A stretch of DNA of 64,000 nt, from positions 1 through 64,000 of the forward strand of contig JAZUAC010000062.1 of the NCBI GenBank assembly GCA_045637775.1. Reading direction: 5' to 3'. The notes beneath the pieces are model-generated. The model was not told the DNA's origin. It worked only from the letters and a program-made list of their open reading frames with translations, and searched no databases. This document shows positions 49,114-57,508 of the stretch, piece by piece. This DNA comes from UMGS172 sp045637775. GTDB taxonomy: Bacteria > Bacillota > Clostridia > Oscillospirales > Acutalibacteraceae. A program made the translations under genes and the position numbers. Each line of letters starts with the position of its first letter. The first letter of the stretch is position 1.

Positions 49114-49932
49114 ATGCCGCATTATAATTACACCACCCAGCGTGTGTCGGATGAATATATAACCCTCAACAACTGCGGCGAGCAGTATCTCGGAAACCGC
49201 GATTACGATACTGTTCGTGAACACGGTAGGGTGGATTTTGGCATACAGTTTATTGAATCAGGCAAATGCACTTTTGAGGACAACGGGGTTGTCAGAACGG
49301 CCGAGGCAGGGAGTCTTTTGTTGCATTTCCCAAACGTTCGGCAACATTATTCCTTTAAAAAAGAGGATGGAACACACCTGATGTGGGCACACTTTTCAGG
49401 CACTTCATGCTCAATGCTCGATTCTCTTTATACCGGTGAGACAGTCTGTGTAAAACTGACCGACCCAAAGGATTTCAAGCGTGTATTTGACCGAATGATT
49501 GCCGCCAATAATGTTCGCCGTGCCAACTATAAAACGGTTTGCGGCGGTTATGTGACCGTTTTGCTGGGGTTGATACTTCGCAGTGTTGCCGAACAAAACG
49601 AAAAGGCCGAGGGTCATGGCTATGAAAGACTTATCACGGTTATAAACTATATGAACAGCAATTTTGAGCAACCCATAGACCTCGAAAAATATGCCGATAT
49701 GTGCTATGTCAGTCGAAGCCGATTTATACATATGTTTAAAGAACACACAGGCTTTTCACCATACAATTTTCAGCTGAAAATACGCATGGAGCGTGCAGTT
49801 GAAATGCTTGAATACACCTCTTTAAGCGTTGATGAAATTGCCGAAATGGTAGGGTATTCCGATTGTTCATATTTTTGCCGTGTGTTCAAAAAAAATACAG
49901 GGCACACACCCTTGTTTTACCGAAAAAAATAG
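49114..49932 (+). CDS. AraC family regulator of the amino-sugar locus
   Basis: A 272-residue regulator with an N-terminal cupin domain (RVDFGIQFIESGKCTFEDNG, AGSLLLHFPNVRQHYSFKKE) and C-terminal helix-turn-helices (IDLEKYADMCYVSRSRFIHM and VDEIAEMVGYSDCSYFCRVF, then HTPLFYRKK). GAGGA precedes ATG 49114; a nearer site (AAGGAG) precedes a seven-codon upstream frame at 49104, which may be a leader. It is divergent from the GH123-nagB-nagA operon and is the likely inducer-responsive regulator of it. Confidence 0.92.
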   Translation: MPHYNYTTQRVSDEYITLNNCGEQYLGNRDYDTVREHGRVDFGIQFIESGKCTFEDNGVVRTAEAGSLLLHFPNVRQHYSFKKEDGTHLMWAHFSGTSCSMLDSLYTGETVCVKLTDPKDFKRVFDRMIAANNVRRANYKTVCGGYVTVLLGLILRSVAEQNEKAEGHGYERLITVINYMNSNFEQPIDLEKYADMCYVSRSRFIHMFKEHTGFSPYNFQLKIRMERAVEMLEYTSLSVDEIAEMVGYSDCSYFCRVFKKNTGHTPLFYRKK

Positions 49933-49960
49933 CCTTGGACTCACGGGTCCAAGGCTTTTG
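49931..49960. terminator. Bidirectional terminator containing both stop codons
   Basis: AGCCTTGGAC, loop TCACGG, GTCCAAGGCT then TTTT. The AraC stop (49930-49932) and the stop of the next minus gene (49941) both fall inside it. Confidence 0.82.
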
Positions 49961-50663
49961 TGTCGTCAGATTCTATTTCAGTTTGTTCGGTTTGGGGTTC
50001 GTTCTTTTTATTCTTTTGGTGACGCACATATGCGTAAAATACCGTGCTGAAAAACACAACTGAAGCACCCGAAAAAATAATCCAAGGTATGCAAGACGAG
50101 ATTGTTTCACCGTACTCCTTTATTTGTTGGTTGGCTTCAAAATTAGCGTTTCTATAGGCTTCCATTTCAGCAAAGCTTTCCTGCCTTTTTGCATCATCAC
50201 CGTTTTCACGGGCAGTCTGCCATTCGACCATTGCCATGTTATAGAGAACATTTCTTTCTTTATAGTGCGGGTCGTTTTTTATGTTCTTTCTCGAAAAGGC
50301 TGAATAAATACAAACACCGCCTAAAATAAGTCCTATCAATAATGACAAAGCTACAAGTGAGGCAATTATCTTACGCCACAAATTTTGCGTTATAACACGC
50401 ACCTTCAAGTTGTGATAGGCAAATCTTATTCGCCAAAACATCGGTAACGGTTCACCGTCTATAGCGTCGGCATCCTCATAACGGCGAATAGTGGTCTGTA
50501 CCATAAAATATCCTATAAGCAAAACAGGACAGGCGCCGAAGAACCACACAATAGCGGCATCAACACCGTAATACATCATCACCATTGTGACCAGCATAAC
50601 GGCAACGGCAATACCAACAATAATAAGTCCTGCAATATACCAAGGGCTTTTTCTGTATCTCAT
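49941..50663 (-). CDS. Membrane protein of unknown function
   Basis: The 240-residue protein has four hydrophobic helices: about residues 9-30 (IAGLIIVGIAVAVMLVTMVM), 36-52, 100-122 (SLVALSLLIGLILGGVCIYS) and 188-210. Between helices 3 and 4 lies a charged, extracellular or cytoplasmic stretch of about 65 residues with EWQTARENGDDAKRQESFAE. The C-terminus is acidic. It has no recognisable family. It sits alone on the minus strand and shares a terminator with the AraC gene; its promoter would lie near 50700. Confidence 0.8.
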   Translation of the reverse strand: MRYRKSPWYIAGLIIVGIAVAVMLVTMVMMYYGVDAAIVWFFGACPVLLIGYFMVQTTIRRYEDADAIDGEPLPMFWRIRFAYHNLKVRVITQNLWRKIIASLVALSLLIGLILGGVCIYSAFSRKNIKNDPHYKERNVLYNMAMVEWQTARENGDDAKRQESFAEMEAYRNANFEANQQIKEYGETISSCIPWIIFSGASVVFFSTVFYAYVRHQKNKKNEPQTEQTEIESDDTKALDP

Positions 50664-50783
50664 ACTGACTCCAAAAAGGTTTTGTTTTTAGATATTGTAC
50701 CATAGGGAGTGGAAAAATCAAAGTGATTTTTGAATATTTACAAAACTTTAATAAAAAAGTTCAGTTTAAAGTGAAAAAATATG

Positions 50784-50812
50784 TTGTATAAAGAACAAAA
50801 GTTTGGTACAAT
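50784..50812 (+). promoter_or_regulatory. Promoter of the hexapeptide-protein gene
   Basis: TTGTAT (50784-50789), 17 bases ending TGG, TACAAT (50807-50812). The 80-base leader contains a hairpin GAACTGTGC / GCGCAGTTC at about 50841-50880 and a possible 23-codon leader frame from GTG 50848. Confidence 0.65.
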
Positions 50813-50898
50813 AAAGATAAATATAAATATAGTTAAAAGGAGAACTGTGCACTTTTTTGAGTTTGATTTGAGCGCAGTTCAAGATTTGGGAGGATTTT

Positions 50899-51564
50899 AT
50901 GAACAGTGTTACAATTAAAGAACTCTATTCCTTGGATAAGACTATTGCCGCAGGTGTTTTTGAGGGCTTGACCTACCCGTGGGAGGCTTTGTCCAAAATA
51001 AAAAGTTTTATTTTGGAATTGGGTGCGACCCTTGACCCCGAAAGGTACGAAAAGCGCGGTGAGGATATTTGGGTAGCCAAAAGCGCCAAGGTTTTCCCCA
51101 GTGCTTATATAGCAGGACCCTGCATCATAGATGAAGAGGCTGAGGTTCGCCACTGTGCGTTTATCAGAGGCAGTGTTATCATCGGTAAAGGCTCGGTTGT
51201 CGGTAATTCGACCGAAATGAAAAATGCGATAATTTTTGATAACGTTCAGGTTCCGCATTATAACTATGTCGGTGATTCTATTCTTGGCTATCGTTCACAC
51301 ATGGGTGCAGGCTCTATCACCTCTAACGTAAAATCTGACAAGACACTGGTTAAGGTAACGGTTGGAGATGAGCGCATTGAAACAGGCCTCAAGAAATTTG
51401 GTGCAATGCTGGGTGATTTTGTTGAGGTCGGCTGCGGTAGCGTGTTAAATCCCGGTACGGTTATCGGTAAAAACAGCAATATCTATCCTCTTTCCTCGGT
51501 AAGAGGTGCTATTCCTGCAAATTCCATCTATAAAAAACAAGGTGAAGTTGTTACTAAAAGGTAA
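50899..51564 (+). CDS. Left-handed beta-helix (hexapeptide) UDP-GlcNAc pyrophosphorylase-like protein
   Basis: A 221-residue protein with a helical N-terminus (TIKELYSLDKTIAAGVFEGL) and repeated hexapeptide turns: AKVFPSAYIAGPCIIDEEAE, IRGSVIIGKGSVVGNSTEMK, VGDSILGYRSHMGAGSITSN, VEVGCGSVLNPGTVIGKNSN. It lacks the N-terminal nucleotidyltransferase domain of GlmU, so it is more likely an acyltransferase or a UDP-sugar pyrophosphorylase partner. GGGAGG precedes the ATG. The next gene, a NUDIX hydrolase, begins 18 bases after its end. Confidence 0.85.
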   Translation: MNSVTIKELYSLDKTIAAGVFEGLTYPWEALSKIKSFILELGATLDPERYEKRGEDIWVAKSAKVFPSAYIAGPCIIDEEAEVRHCAFIRGSVIIGKGSVVGNSTEMKNAIIFDNVQVPHYNYVGDSILGYRSHMGAGSITSNVKSDKTLVKVTVGDERIETGLKKFGAMLGDFVEVGCGSVLNPGTVIGKNSNIYPLSSVRGAIPANSIYKKQGEVVTKR

Positions 51565-51582
51565 TGCGTGAGGGTTCGTTGG

Positions 51583-52134
51583 ATGGAAGTGTGGGATATA
51601 CTTGATAAAAACGGCGTTCCAACCGGAAAAACGGTGGAACGCAAGCGTGTTTGTCTCGGCAAGGGCGAATATCACCTTGTGGTGCATATTTGGATATTGG
51701 GTAATGACGGTCGTGTACTTATCCAGCGCCGCAGCTTTGATAAACCGTTGATGCCGGGCGAATGGGCGGCGATAGGCGGAAGTGCACTTTCGGGCGAGTC
51801 GGCTGTAGCCGCAGCAAGACGTGAGCTTTCGGAAGAAATGGGCATTGAGGCCGAGGAAACCGACCTTAAACCTATCAAAAACATGGTTCGCAAGAACTCT
51901 ATACTTAATATTTTCATGGTGTGCAGAACAATGCCTGTTGCCGACCTTACCTTGCAGGAGGAAGAGGTCAGCGAGGCTAAATGGGTACACCGAAACAAGC
52001 TTCGCCAGATGATAAAGAACGGCGAATTTCATAACTACGGCAAGGAGTATTTCGATGCGGTCTTCGGAGCGTTCGACAAGAAGTCTGCCATAAGACGGAG
52101 AAAGAGACGATATGAGTCACGAAACAGAAAATAA
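51583..52134 (+). CDS. NUDIX hydrolase
   Basis: A 183-residue NUDIX protein: WDILDKNGVPTGKTVERKRV, the Nudix box GSALSGESAVAAARRELSEE followed by MGI, and a C-terminal QEEEVSEAKWVHRNKLRQMI. The box fits G-x5-E-x7-R-E-U-x-E-E-x-G-U. The N-terminal part resembles the isopentenyl-diphosphate isomerase-like subgroup. It hydrolyses a nucleotide or related diphosphate; substrate unknown. I start at ATG 51583, with GAGGG upstream; the frame has an earlier GTG at 51568. It overlaps the next gene by 23 bases. Confidence 0.9.
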   Translation: MEVWDILDKNGVPTGKTVERKRVCLGKGEYHLVVHIWILGNDGRVLIQRRSFDKPLMPGEWAAIGGSALSGESAVAAARRELSEEMGIEAEETDLKPIKNMVRKNSILNIFMVCRTMPVADLTLQEEEVSEAKWVHRNKLRQMIKNGEFHNYGKEYFDAVFGAFDKKSAIRRRKRRYESRNRK

Positions 52135-53083
52135 ACAGTGTCAGATTTGTAAGGGCTATCTTTTCGAGGATGACGACATTGTAATATGCCCCCAATGTGG
52201 AGCACCTCATCACAGAGACTGTTGGCAGACAACGGGTCGCTGCGGTGTTGAGTCCGATCACGGAACCGACCGCCAGTACGACAAGGTTCAGGCGGCAAAA
52301 AAAGAAGAAGAGAGTTCTGACGGAGAGGAAAGAACCTGCCCGCATTGCAAGAGAATATCAAAATCGCATGAAGGCGATTTTTGTCCCTACTGCGGTCAAG
52401 CTTATAACGGTACAGGTAACCGCCAAAATCGTCAATACGGTGATCCCATGGGAGCGGGCCCTGTTTTTATGGGCGGCATGCCGTTCAACCCTAATTCATA
52501 TGGTGGAATCCCCAAGGATTCCAAGATAGAAGATGTGAAGGTTGAGCATATTGCAAAATTTGTCGGAAGTAATGCCCACCGTTATGTTCCGAGGTTTGCT
52601 ACACTTAATAAGCACAACAAGGGCTCGTGGAACTGGGCAGCATTCCTGTCACCCGCGGCATGGTGTTTTTCGAGAAAATTGTATGTTCAAGGCATTTTGT
52701 ATGCCATAATAATGATTGCGGGCTCGCTTTGCGGAGTGCCGTTTTATCAGACCCTCAACGCAATGGAGACCGACGGAATGACCACCATGCAGGTCTATCA
52801 AATGGTGGCCCAAAACATCGGTCAGTTTGGTTGGCTCGAGTTGGGAATGCTGGGACTTGGAGCAGTGCTGAATCTCGTGCCCAGAATAATCTGCGGAAGA
52901 TTAGCCGACTGGAATTACAGGACCTTTACCCTCGAAAATGTCAGAAAAATTGTTGCTGACCCCGAGGTTGAGGATGTTGACGAGGCTCTTATGCGCTCGG
53001 GCAACCTCAATTTCCTGGCAATGTTTATTGCACTTTTGGCAGTAGAGAATATACCGACTATAATAGCAAGCTTTATCATTTAA
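52112..53083 (+). CDS. Zinc-finger (RING-like) membrane protein with DUF2628-like C-terminus
   Basis: The 323-residue protein starts with a RING/treble-clef-like motif, CQICKGYLFEDDDIVICPQC, GAPHHRDCW, then a second zinc ribbon CPHCKRISKSHEGDFCPYCG. A glycine-rich linker (residues 95-135) leads to a C-terminal membrane part with SWNWAAFLSPAAWCFSRKLY typical of DUF2628 and three further helices (residues about 190-320). It likely sits in the inner membrane with cytoplasmic zinc fingers. Function not known. It overlaps the NUDIX gene and precedes galU by 25 bases. Confidence 0.85.
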   Translation: MSHETENKQCQICKGYLFEDDDIVICPQCGAPHHRDCWQTTGRCGVESDHGTDRQYDKVQAAKKEEESSDGEERTCPHCKRISKSHEGDFCPYCGQAYNGTGNRQNRQYGDPMGAGPVFMGGMPFNPNSYGGIPKDSKIEDVKVEHIAKFVGSNAHRYVPRFATLNKHNKGSWNWAAFLSPAAWCFSRKLYVQGILYAIIMIAGSLCGVPFYQTLNAMETDGMTTMQVYQMVAQNIGQFGWLELGMLGLGAVLNLVPRIICGRLADWNYRTFTLENVRKIVADPEVEDVDEALMRSGNLNFLAMFIALLAVENIPTIIASFII

Positions 53084-53108
53084 GTATTTGTTTAAGGAGA
53101 ATAAGCAT

Positions 53109-53981
53109 ATGATTCGTAAAGCTATTATCCCCGCCGCCGGACTCGGCACTCGCGTTTTGCCTGCCTCAAAGGCAGTCCCCAAGGAAATGCTTCCCATTGT
53201 TGACAAGCCGGCTATCCAGTACATAGTTGAAGAAGCGGTCGATGCAGGTATTACCGATATTCTTATTATCACCAACCGCGGCAAAGGCGTTATTGAAGAC
53301 CATTTTGACCATTCGTTTGAATTGGAACGCTTGCTTGAGGAACGCGGTGGCAAAGAGGATGTTTTGTCCGAACTGAAATCGGTTGCCAAAATGGCCAACA
53401 TCTATTTTATCCGTCAGAAGGAAGCCAAGGGCTTGGGCCACGCTGTTTTGTGTGCTAAGAGCTTTGTTAAGGATGAGCCGTTTGCCGTTATGTACGGTGA
53501 CGATGTTATCATAAACGAAAAAGACCCCGTTGTCGGTCAGGTTATGCGCGCTTATGAAAAGCATGGAAAATGTGCCGTCGGCATTAAAGAGGTCACTCCC
53601 GAGCAGATTGTAAAGTATAGCTCGATGAAGGTTCAGAATATCGAGGACAATGTTTATTACATTGACGATATGATAGAAAAACCGCCGCTTGATAAGATAT
53701 TCTCAATGTATTCGATTTTGGGTCGCTGTGTGCTCACTCCCGATATTTTCGATGTGCTTGAGACTATTCCCAACGGTGCAGGCGGTGAATTGCAGTTGAC
53801 CGATGCCATGGCCGAAATTGCCCGTCGCGACGGTATGGTTGGTGTTGATTTTGACGGAATCCGTTACGACATGGGAAATAAATTCGGCATTTTGAAGGCC
53901 AATATCGAGGTCGGTCTTAGACACCCCGATGTTAAAGATGAATTGAGAGAGTTCATCAAGCAAATAGCGTCTGAAATTTAA
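53109..53981 (+). CDS. galU: UTP-glucose-1-phosphate uridylyltransferase
   Basis: A 290-residue nucleotidyltransferase: KAIIPAAGLGTRVLPASKAV, PKEMLPIVDKPAIQYIVEEA, FIRQKEAKGLGHAVLCAKSF, FAVMYGDDVIINEKDP, EKPPLDKIFSMYSILGRCVL and GVDFDGIRYDMGNKFGILKA. It makes UDP-glucose for cell envelope polysaccharides and glycolipids. AAGGAG precedes ATG 53109. Length is standard. It lies upstream of lexA. Confidence 0.97.
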   Translation: MIRKAIIPAAGLGTRVLPASKAVPKEMLPIVDKPAIQYIVEEAVDAGITDILIITNRGKGVIEDHFDHSFELERLLEERGGKEDVLSELKSVAKMANIYFIRQKEAKGLGHAVLCAKSFVKDEPFAVMYGDDVIINEKDPVVGQVMRAYEKHGKCAVGIKEVTPEQIVKYSSMKVQNIEDNVYYIDDMIEKPPLDKIFSMYSILGRCVLTPDIFDVLETIPNGAGGELQLTDAMAEIARRDGMVGVDFDGIRYDMGNKFGILKANIEVGLRHPDVKDELREFIKQIASEI

Positions 53982-53999
53982 GATTTTAGGTGAAAAAAT

Positions 54000-54596
54000 A
54001 TGTCAAAAATATCATTAAGCCAAAAACAAATGTTGGTTTACGGTTTTTTGAAAAAAACAATGGGCAACTCCATTCCGCCAACCGTGCGTGAGATATGTGA
54101 GGCAACGGGTATCCGTTCAACCTCAACGGTGCACGCGGCTTTGTCGGCTTTGGAGGAAAACGGTTATATCGTGCGTGATGCCAAGTCGTCTCGCAGTATC
54201 CGCCTTACGGGCACTGCCGAAACCTCAATGGTGCCGCTTGTGGGCAAGGTCACGGCAGGTCAGCCTATTTTGGCGGTTGAGGAGATAGAAGGGTATATTC
54301 CTTATCCCATTTCATCCGAACGGTCGGAAAGTCTGTTTGCACTTCGCGTTTCGGGACTCAGTATGCGTGATGCAGGCATTCTTGACGGTGACATTATCAT
54401 TGCTGATAAAGATTTGTCGAGCAAAAACGGTGATATTGTTGTAGCATTGATCGAGGATGAGGCTACCGTTAAGCGCCTTGTGTCTGAAAACGGTAAAAAG
54501 CCGTACCTCTTGCCCGAAAATCCCGATTTTGACCCCATTTACCCCGAGTATATGGAGATACTCGGCAGGGTTGTGGGAAGTTATAGAAAGTATTAA
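54000..54596 (+). CDS. lexA: LexA repressor
   Basis: A 198-residue SOS repressor with an N-terminal winged helix (NSIPPTVREICEATGIRSTS, VHAALSALEENGYIVRDAKS) and a C-terminal S24 peptidase domain: the cleavage region VGKVTAGQPILAVEEIEGYI (Ala-Gly), the catalytic serine in LRVSGLSMRDAGILDGDIII and lysine in DEATVKRLV. It represses DNA-repair genes until RecA triggers self-cleavage. I found no Cheo-type GAAC-N4-GTTC box in front of its own gene by eye. Starts 18 bases after galU. Confidence 0.96.
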   Translation: MSKISLSQKQMLVYGFLKKTMGNSIPPTVREICEATGIRSTSTVHAALSALEENGYIVRDAKSSRSIRLTGTAETSMVPLVGKVTAGQPILAVEEIEGYIPYPISSERSESLFALRVSGLSMRDAGILDGDIIIADKDLSSKNGDIVVALIEDEATVKRLVSENGKKPYLLPENPDFDPIYPEYMEILGRVVGSYRKY

Positions 54597-54609
54597 AAAG
54601 TATTGAACT

Positions 54610-55053
54610 ATGAAAAAGGTTTATATTTTTACCGATGGTGCGTGTTCGGGTAATCCCGGTCCCGGTGGTTGGGGTGCCGTTTTGAGGTATAACTCGGTTG
54701 AAAAAGAGCTTTCGGGTTCCGACCAAAACACCACCAACAACCGAATGGAACTTACCGCCTGTATTGAGGCTTTGAAGCTTTTGAAAGAACCGTGCGAGGT
54801 GGTGCTGACGACCGATTCGCAGTATGTTGTCAACGGCATTACAAAGGGTTGGGCGGCATCGTGGAAACAGAACGGTTGGCGCAAGGGCGATAAAAAGCCT
54901 GCACTTAACCCCGAGCTTTGGGACGAATTGCTCGACCTTTGCGAAAAGCATAAGGTTACTTTTGAATGGATAAAAGGTCACGCAGGACACGAGGAAAATG
55001 AGCGTTGCGACCGCCTTGCCGTCGAGGAGTATCAAAAGTATATCAAAAAGTAA
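54610..55053 (+). CDS. rnhA: Ribonuclease HI
   Basis: A 147-residue RNase H: VYIFTDGACSGNPGPGGWGA, NRMELTACIEALKLL, VLTTDSQYVVNGITKGWA and WIKGHAGHEENERCDRLAVE hold the four catalytic acidic residues and the histidine. It degrades RNA in RNA-DNA hybrids. It is 13 bases after lexA. Length is that of the E. coli type, without the extra N-terminal hybrid-binding domain common in some Firmicutes. Confidence 0.96.
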   Translation: MKKVYIFTDGACSGNPGPGGWGAVLRYNSVEKELSGSDQNTTNNRMELTACIEALKLLKEPCEVVLTTDSQYVVNGITKGWAASWKQNGWRKGDKKPALNPELWDELLDLCEKHKVTFEWIKGHAGHEENERCDRLAVEEYQKYIKK

Positions 55054-55123
55054 TACTAATATATGTTAATTTTTTTACTTCCTGTTTGTAATCATTCAGA
55101 CGCGAGGTAAGAATTATATAAAA

Positions 55124-55206
55124 CGAGAATCTTAATTACGCGAATTTCGTGTCGAGGTTCTCGACCGGTCAGTTCGCAAAATCCTGACCTAAAATAAAAC
55201 TACGGA
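55124..55206 (+). promoter_or_regulatory. Structured leader of queT, candidate preQ1 riboswitch
   Basis: The 163-base gap before queT has an AT-rich -10-like TATATA near 55115 followed at once by CGAGAA (55124-55129), which pairs with TTCTCG (55158-55163). Inside is a small stem ACGCG/CGTGT. A second hairpin GGTCAG (55167-55172) / CTGACC (55184-55189) lies next to an A-rich stretch before the GGAGG site at 55204. Two stem regions feeding an A-rich single strand near the site are the hallmark of preQ1 aptamers, and QueT genes are commonly controlled by them. Class not assignable by eye. Confidence 0.6.
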
Positions 55207-55216
55207 GGAATTTAAT

Positions 55217-55744
55217 ATGTCTAAATCACAAACGCTGTCGCGCTATATCGTGACAGCGGCACTTATTGCTGCTGCCTATGCGGCATTGACCTATGTCTCG
55301 GCTTTTTTGGGGCTTGCCTACGGTGGCATTCAGTTCCGATTGTCTGAGGCTTTGAACATTTTAGCCGCATTCACCCCTGCCGCGATTCCCGGACTTATGA
55401 TAGGCTGCGTTATTGGCAACATCGGAAGTCCGTTCGGCTTGGTTGACATCGTTGTCGGCACGGTTGCAACGGGTCTTGCCGCGGTTTTGATAAGACTTAT
55501 GGCAAAATGCTGCGGTAAATTAACACCCTATCTCGGGATTTTACCACCGACATTGTTTAATGCGGTGCTTGTCGGTCTTGAGATAACCTGGTTTTTGCCA
55601 GAAGGGGTTACATGGGCAGGCTTTTTGCTTGTGGCAGTCGAGGTAGCAATAGGTGAGATTGCCGTTTGCGGTGCTTTGGGCGTGCCGCTTTATTTCACGG
55701 CAAAAAAACATATGAAAAAACTATTCAAAGCAGAATTGAGATAG
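55217..55744 (+). CDS. queT: QueT family queuosine-precursor ECF transporter S component
   Basis: A 175-residue hydrophobic protein with about six membrane helices: YIVTAALIAAAYAALTYVSA, LSEALNILAAFTPAAIPGLM, IGNIGSPFGLVDIVVGTVAT, and WFLPEGVTWAGFLLVAVEVA. It matches the QueT (COG4708) family that imports preQ1 or a related precursor with an ECF energy module. The Gly-Gly-x-Gln-Phe-Arg-Leu-Ser-Glu motif near residue 35 (GGIQFRLSEA) is typical. It is the only member of the pathway here; the ECF partners are elsewhere. Confidence 0.93.
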   Translation: MSKSQTLSRYIVTAALIAAAYAALTYVSAFLGLAYGGIQFRLSEALNILAAFTPAAIPGLMIGCVIGNIGSPFGLVDIVVGTVATGLAAVLIRLMAKCCGKLTPYLGILPPTLFNAVLVGLEITWFLPEGVTWAGFLLVAVEVAIGEIAVCGALGVPLYFTAKKHMKKLFKAELR

Positions 55745-55760
55745 AAAAGAGGTGCTTTCC

Positions 55761-57002
55761 GTGAGTAAGGTTCTGATAGTCGGTGGAGGTGCTGCAGGTC
55801 TTATGGCAGGCTATTCGGCGGCTATGATGGGTGCCGAGGTCACAGTGCTTGAACGCAATCCTCGACCTGCACGAAAGGTTATGATAACTGGTAAGGGTCG
55901 TTGCAATGTTACCAATGACACCGATGTAAACGGACTTGTCAATGCCGTCACGGGTAATGGTCGTTTTCTTTATTCGGCTTTCAGTAACTTCACTTCGGAA
56001 GACACCAAAAACTTTTTTGAAAACCACGGTGTTGCCCTTAAAACCGAGCGTGGCAACCGTGTTTTCCCTGAAAGTGATAAGGCGGTCGACATTGTCGATG
56101 CTTTGGTTAATGCCGCAAAAGAGGTAGGCGTGAGGATAATTCAAGAACGCGTTACCGAGCTTGTGACCTCAAAAGGTGCTGTCGGTGGTGTTAAATGCGA
56201 AAGCGGTAATGTCTATTTTGCCGATTCGGTGATTATTGCTACGGGGGGTCTTTCCTATCCTTTGACGGGGTCTACGGGTGATGGTTACGATTTGGCAAAA
56301 TCGGTGGGACATACTGTGACCGAGCTTCGTCCGTCGTTGGTTGCCGTCAATGTGTTAGAGGGCTGGTGTTCCGATGTTCAGGGGTTAAGCCTTAAAAATA
56401 TCAAGGTTACGGTTACTAAAAACGGCGGGTCTAAACCGATATACGATGACTTCGGTGAATTGATGTTCACTCACTACGGCTTGTCGGGTCCTGTTATTTT
56501 AAGTGCTTCGGCCTATACACCCGACCCTGAAAATAATGAGTACAAGGTGCATATCGACCTTAAACCTGCACTGTCAAGCGAAAAGTTGGATGAACGCATC
56601 CGCCGTGATTTTGAAAAGAACCTGAATAAGGATTATATAAATTCTTTGGGTGAATTGTTGCCGAGAAAACTGATACCCGTTGTGGTAAAGTTATCGGGTA
56701 TTGAGCCTTCTCAAAAGGTTAATCAGATAACCCGTGAGCAACGCGCCAAATTGGTCAGCGTTTTGAAAGACCTTAATTTAACGATAACCGGCTTCAGACC
56801 TATTGACGAGGCCATTATCACCAAGGGCGGTATCGCTTTGGGCGAGGTCAACCCCAAAACCATGGAGTCCAAGCTTGTAAACGGCTTGTACTTTGCGGGT
56901 GAGGTCTTGGATGTCGATGCCTTTACGGGTGGATTCAATCTGCAGATAGCCTTTTCAACGGGATATTCGGCAGGCGAATCGGCAGGGAACAGTTACTATT
57001 GA
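55761..57002 (+). CDS. NAD(P)/FAD-dependent oxidoreductase, HI0933/BaiN-like family
   Basis: The 413-residue flavoprotein reads KVLIVGGGAAGLMAGYSAAM (FAD binding), KVMITGKGRCNVTNDTDVNG, FENHGVALKTERGNRVFPES, IIATGGLSYPLTGSTGDGYD, and a C-terminal FTGGFNLQIAFSTGYSAGES. The family is of unclear substrate; BaiN members act on bile-acid intermediates, but most do not. GTG 55761 is the chosen start, with AGAGGTG seven bases upstream; the frame's earlier codons lie in that site. It lies 16 bases after queT. Confidence 0.9.
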   Translation: MSKVLIVGGGAAGLMAGYSAAMMGAEVTVLERNPRPARKVMITGKGRCNVTNDTDVNGLVNAVTGNGRFLYSAFSNFTSEDTKNFFENHGVALKTERGNRVFPESDKAVDIVDALVNAAKEVGVRIIQERVTELVTSKGAVGGVKCESGNVYFADSVIIATGGLSYPLTGSTGDGYDLAKSVGHTVTELRPSLVAVNVLEGWCSDVQGLSLKNIKVTVTKNGGSKPIYDDFGELMFTHYGLSGPVILSASAYTPDPENNEYKVHIDLKPALSSEKLDERIRRDFEKNLNKDYINSLGELLPRKLIPVVVKLSGIEPSQKVNQITREQRAKLVSVLKDLNLTITGFRPIDEAIITKGGIALGEVNPKTMESKLVNGLYFAGEVLDVDAFTGGFNLQIAFSTGYSAGESAGNSYY

Positions 57003-57045
57003 TCTGTGAGCAACAGTGTGAAATTCATCAAAAGAGGTGGCTGTT

Positions 57046-57471
57046 ATGAAAAGAGCTTTTTCAATTCTAATGATAGTGATTATGCTTTTTGCCATCTCGG
57101 GCTGTACTTTATCCGATGATTCCGTAGCAACCTTAAAACGGTATAATGCTGAAGACTATCTTATTGTCGAAGTGTCCGATTGGGAATTGCATAAAGAAAA
57201 ATTTGAAGGTCTTCCTACAGCAACGCACTACGTTACCGTTAGTCTGTCGGTGAAAAGTAAGGTCGAGGCCGAATATTCCAACGCCAAGCTGACTTTGAAG
57301 GTGTTCGTTTTGGAGGGCAAATCAACCTTTACCAACGAACAACAATATGAGCTTTCCGAAAGAGGAGAGTATTTCGGCGAGGTTAAGATTCTCGTTCGGT
57401 CGGGTGTTTTTGACGCACAAAGATGCTATGTTAAAGTGATGGGTGCTGAAGGAACAGTTAAACTGAAATAA
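57046..57471 (+). CDS. Small lipoprotein of unknown function
   Basis: A 141-residue lipoprotein, MKRAFSILMIVIMLFAISGC, with cysteine at residue 20. The mature part has a beta-rich sequence, VEVSDWELHKEKFEGLPTAT and HYVTVSLSVKSKVEAEYSNA, perhaps an immunoglobulin-like or DUF4352-like fold. AGAGGTGG precedes the ATG. It sits between the flavoprotein and cmk on the plus strand. No family assigned. Confidence 0.8.
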   Translation: MKRAFSILMIVIMLFAISGCTLSDDSVATLKRYNAEDYLIVEVSDWELHKEKFEGLPTATHYVTVSLSVKSKVEAEYSNAKLTLKVFVLEGKSTFTNEQQYELSERGEYFGEVKILVRSGVFDAQRCYVKVMGAEGTVKLK

Positions 57472-57508
57472 TTGCTTTTATAAATAAAATTTACAAGGGG
57501 AACAATTT

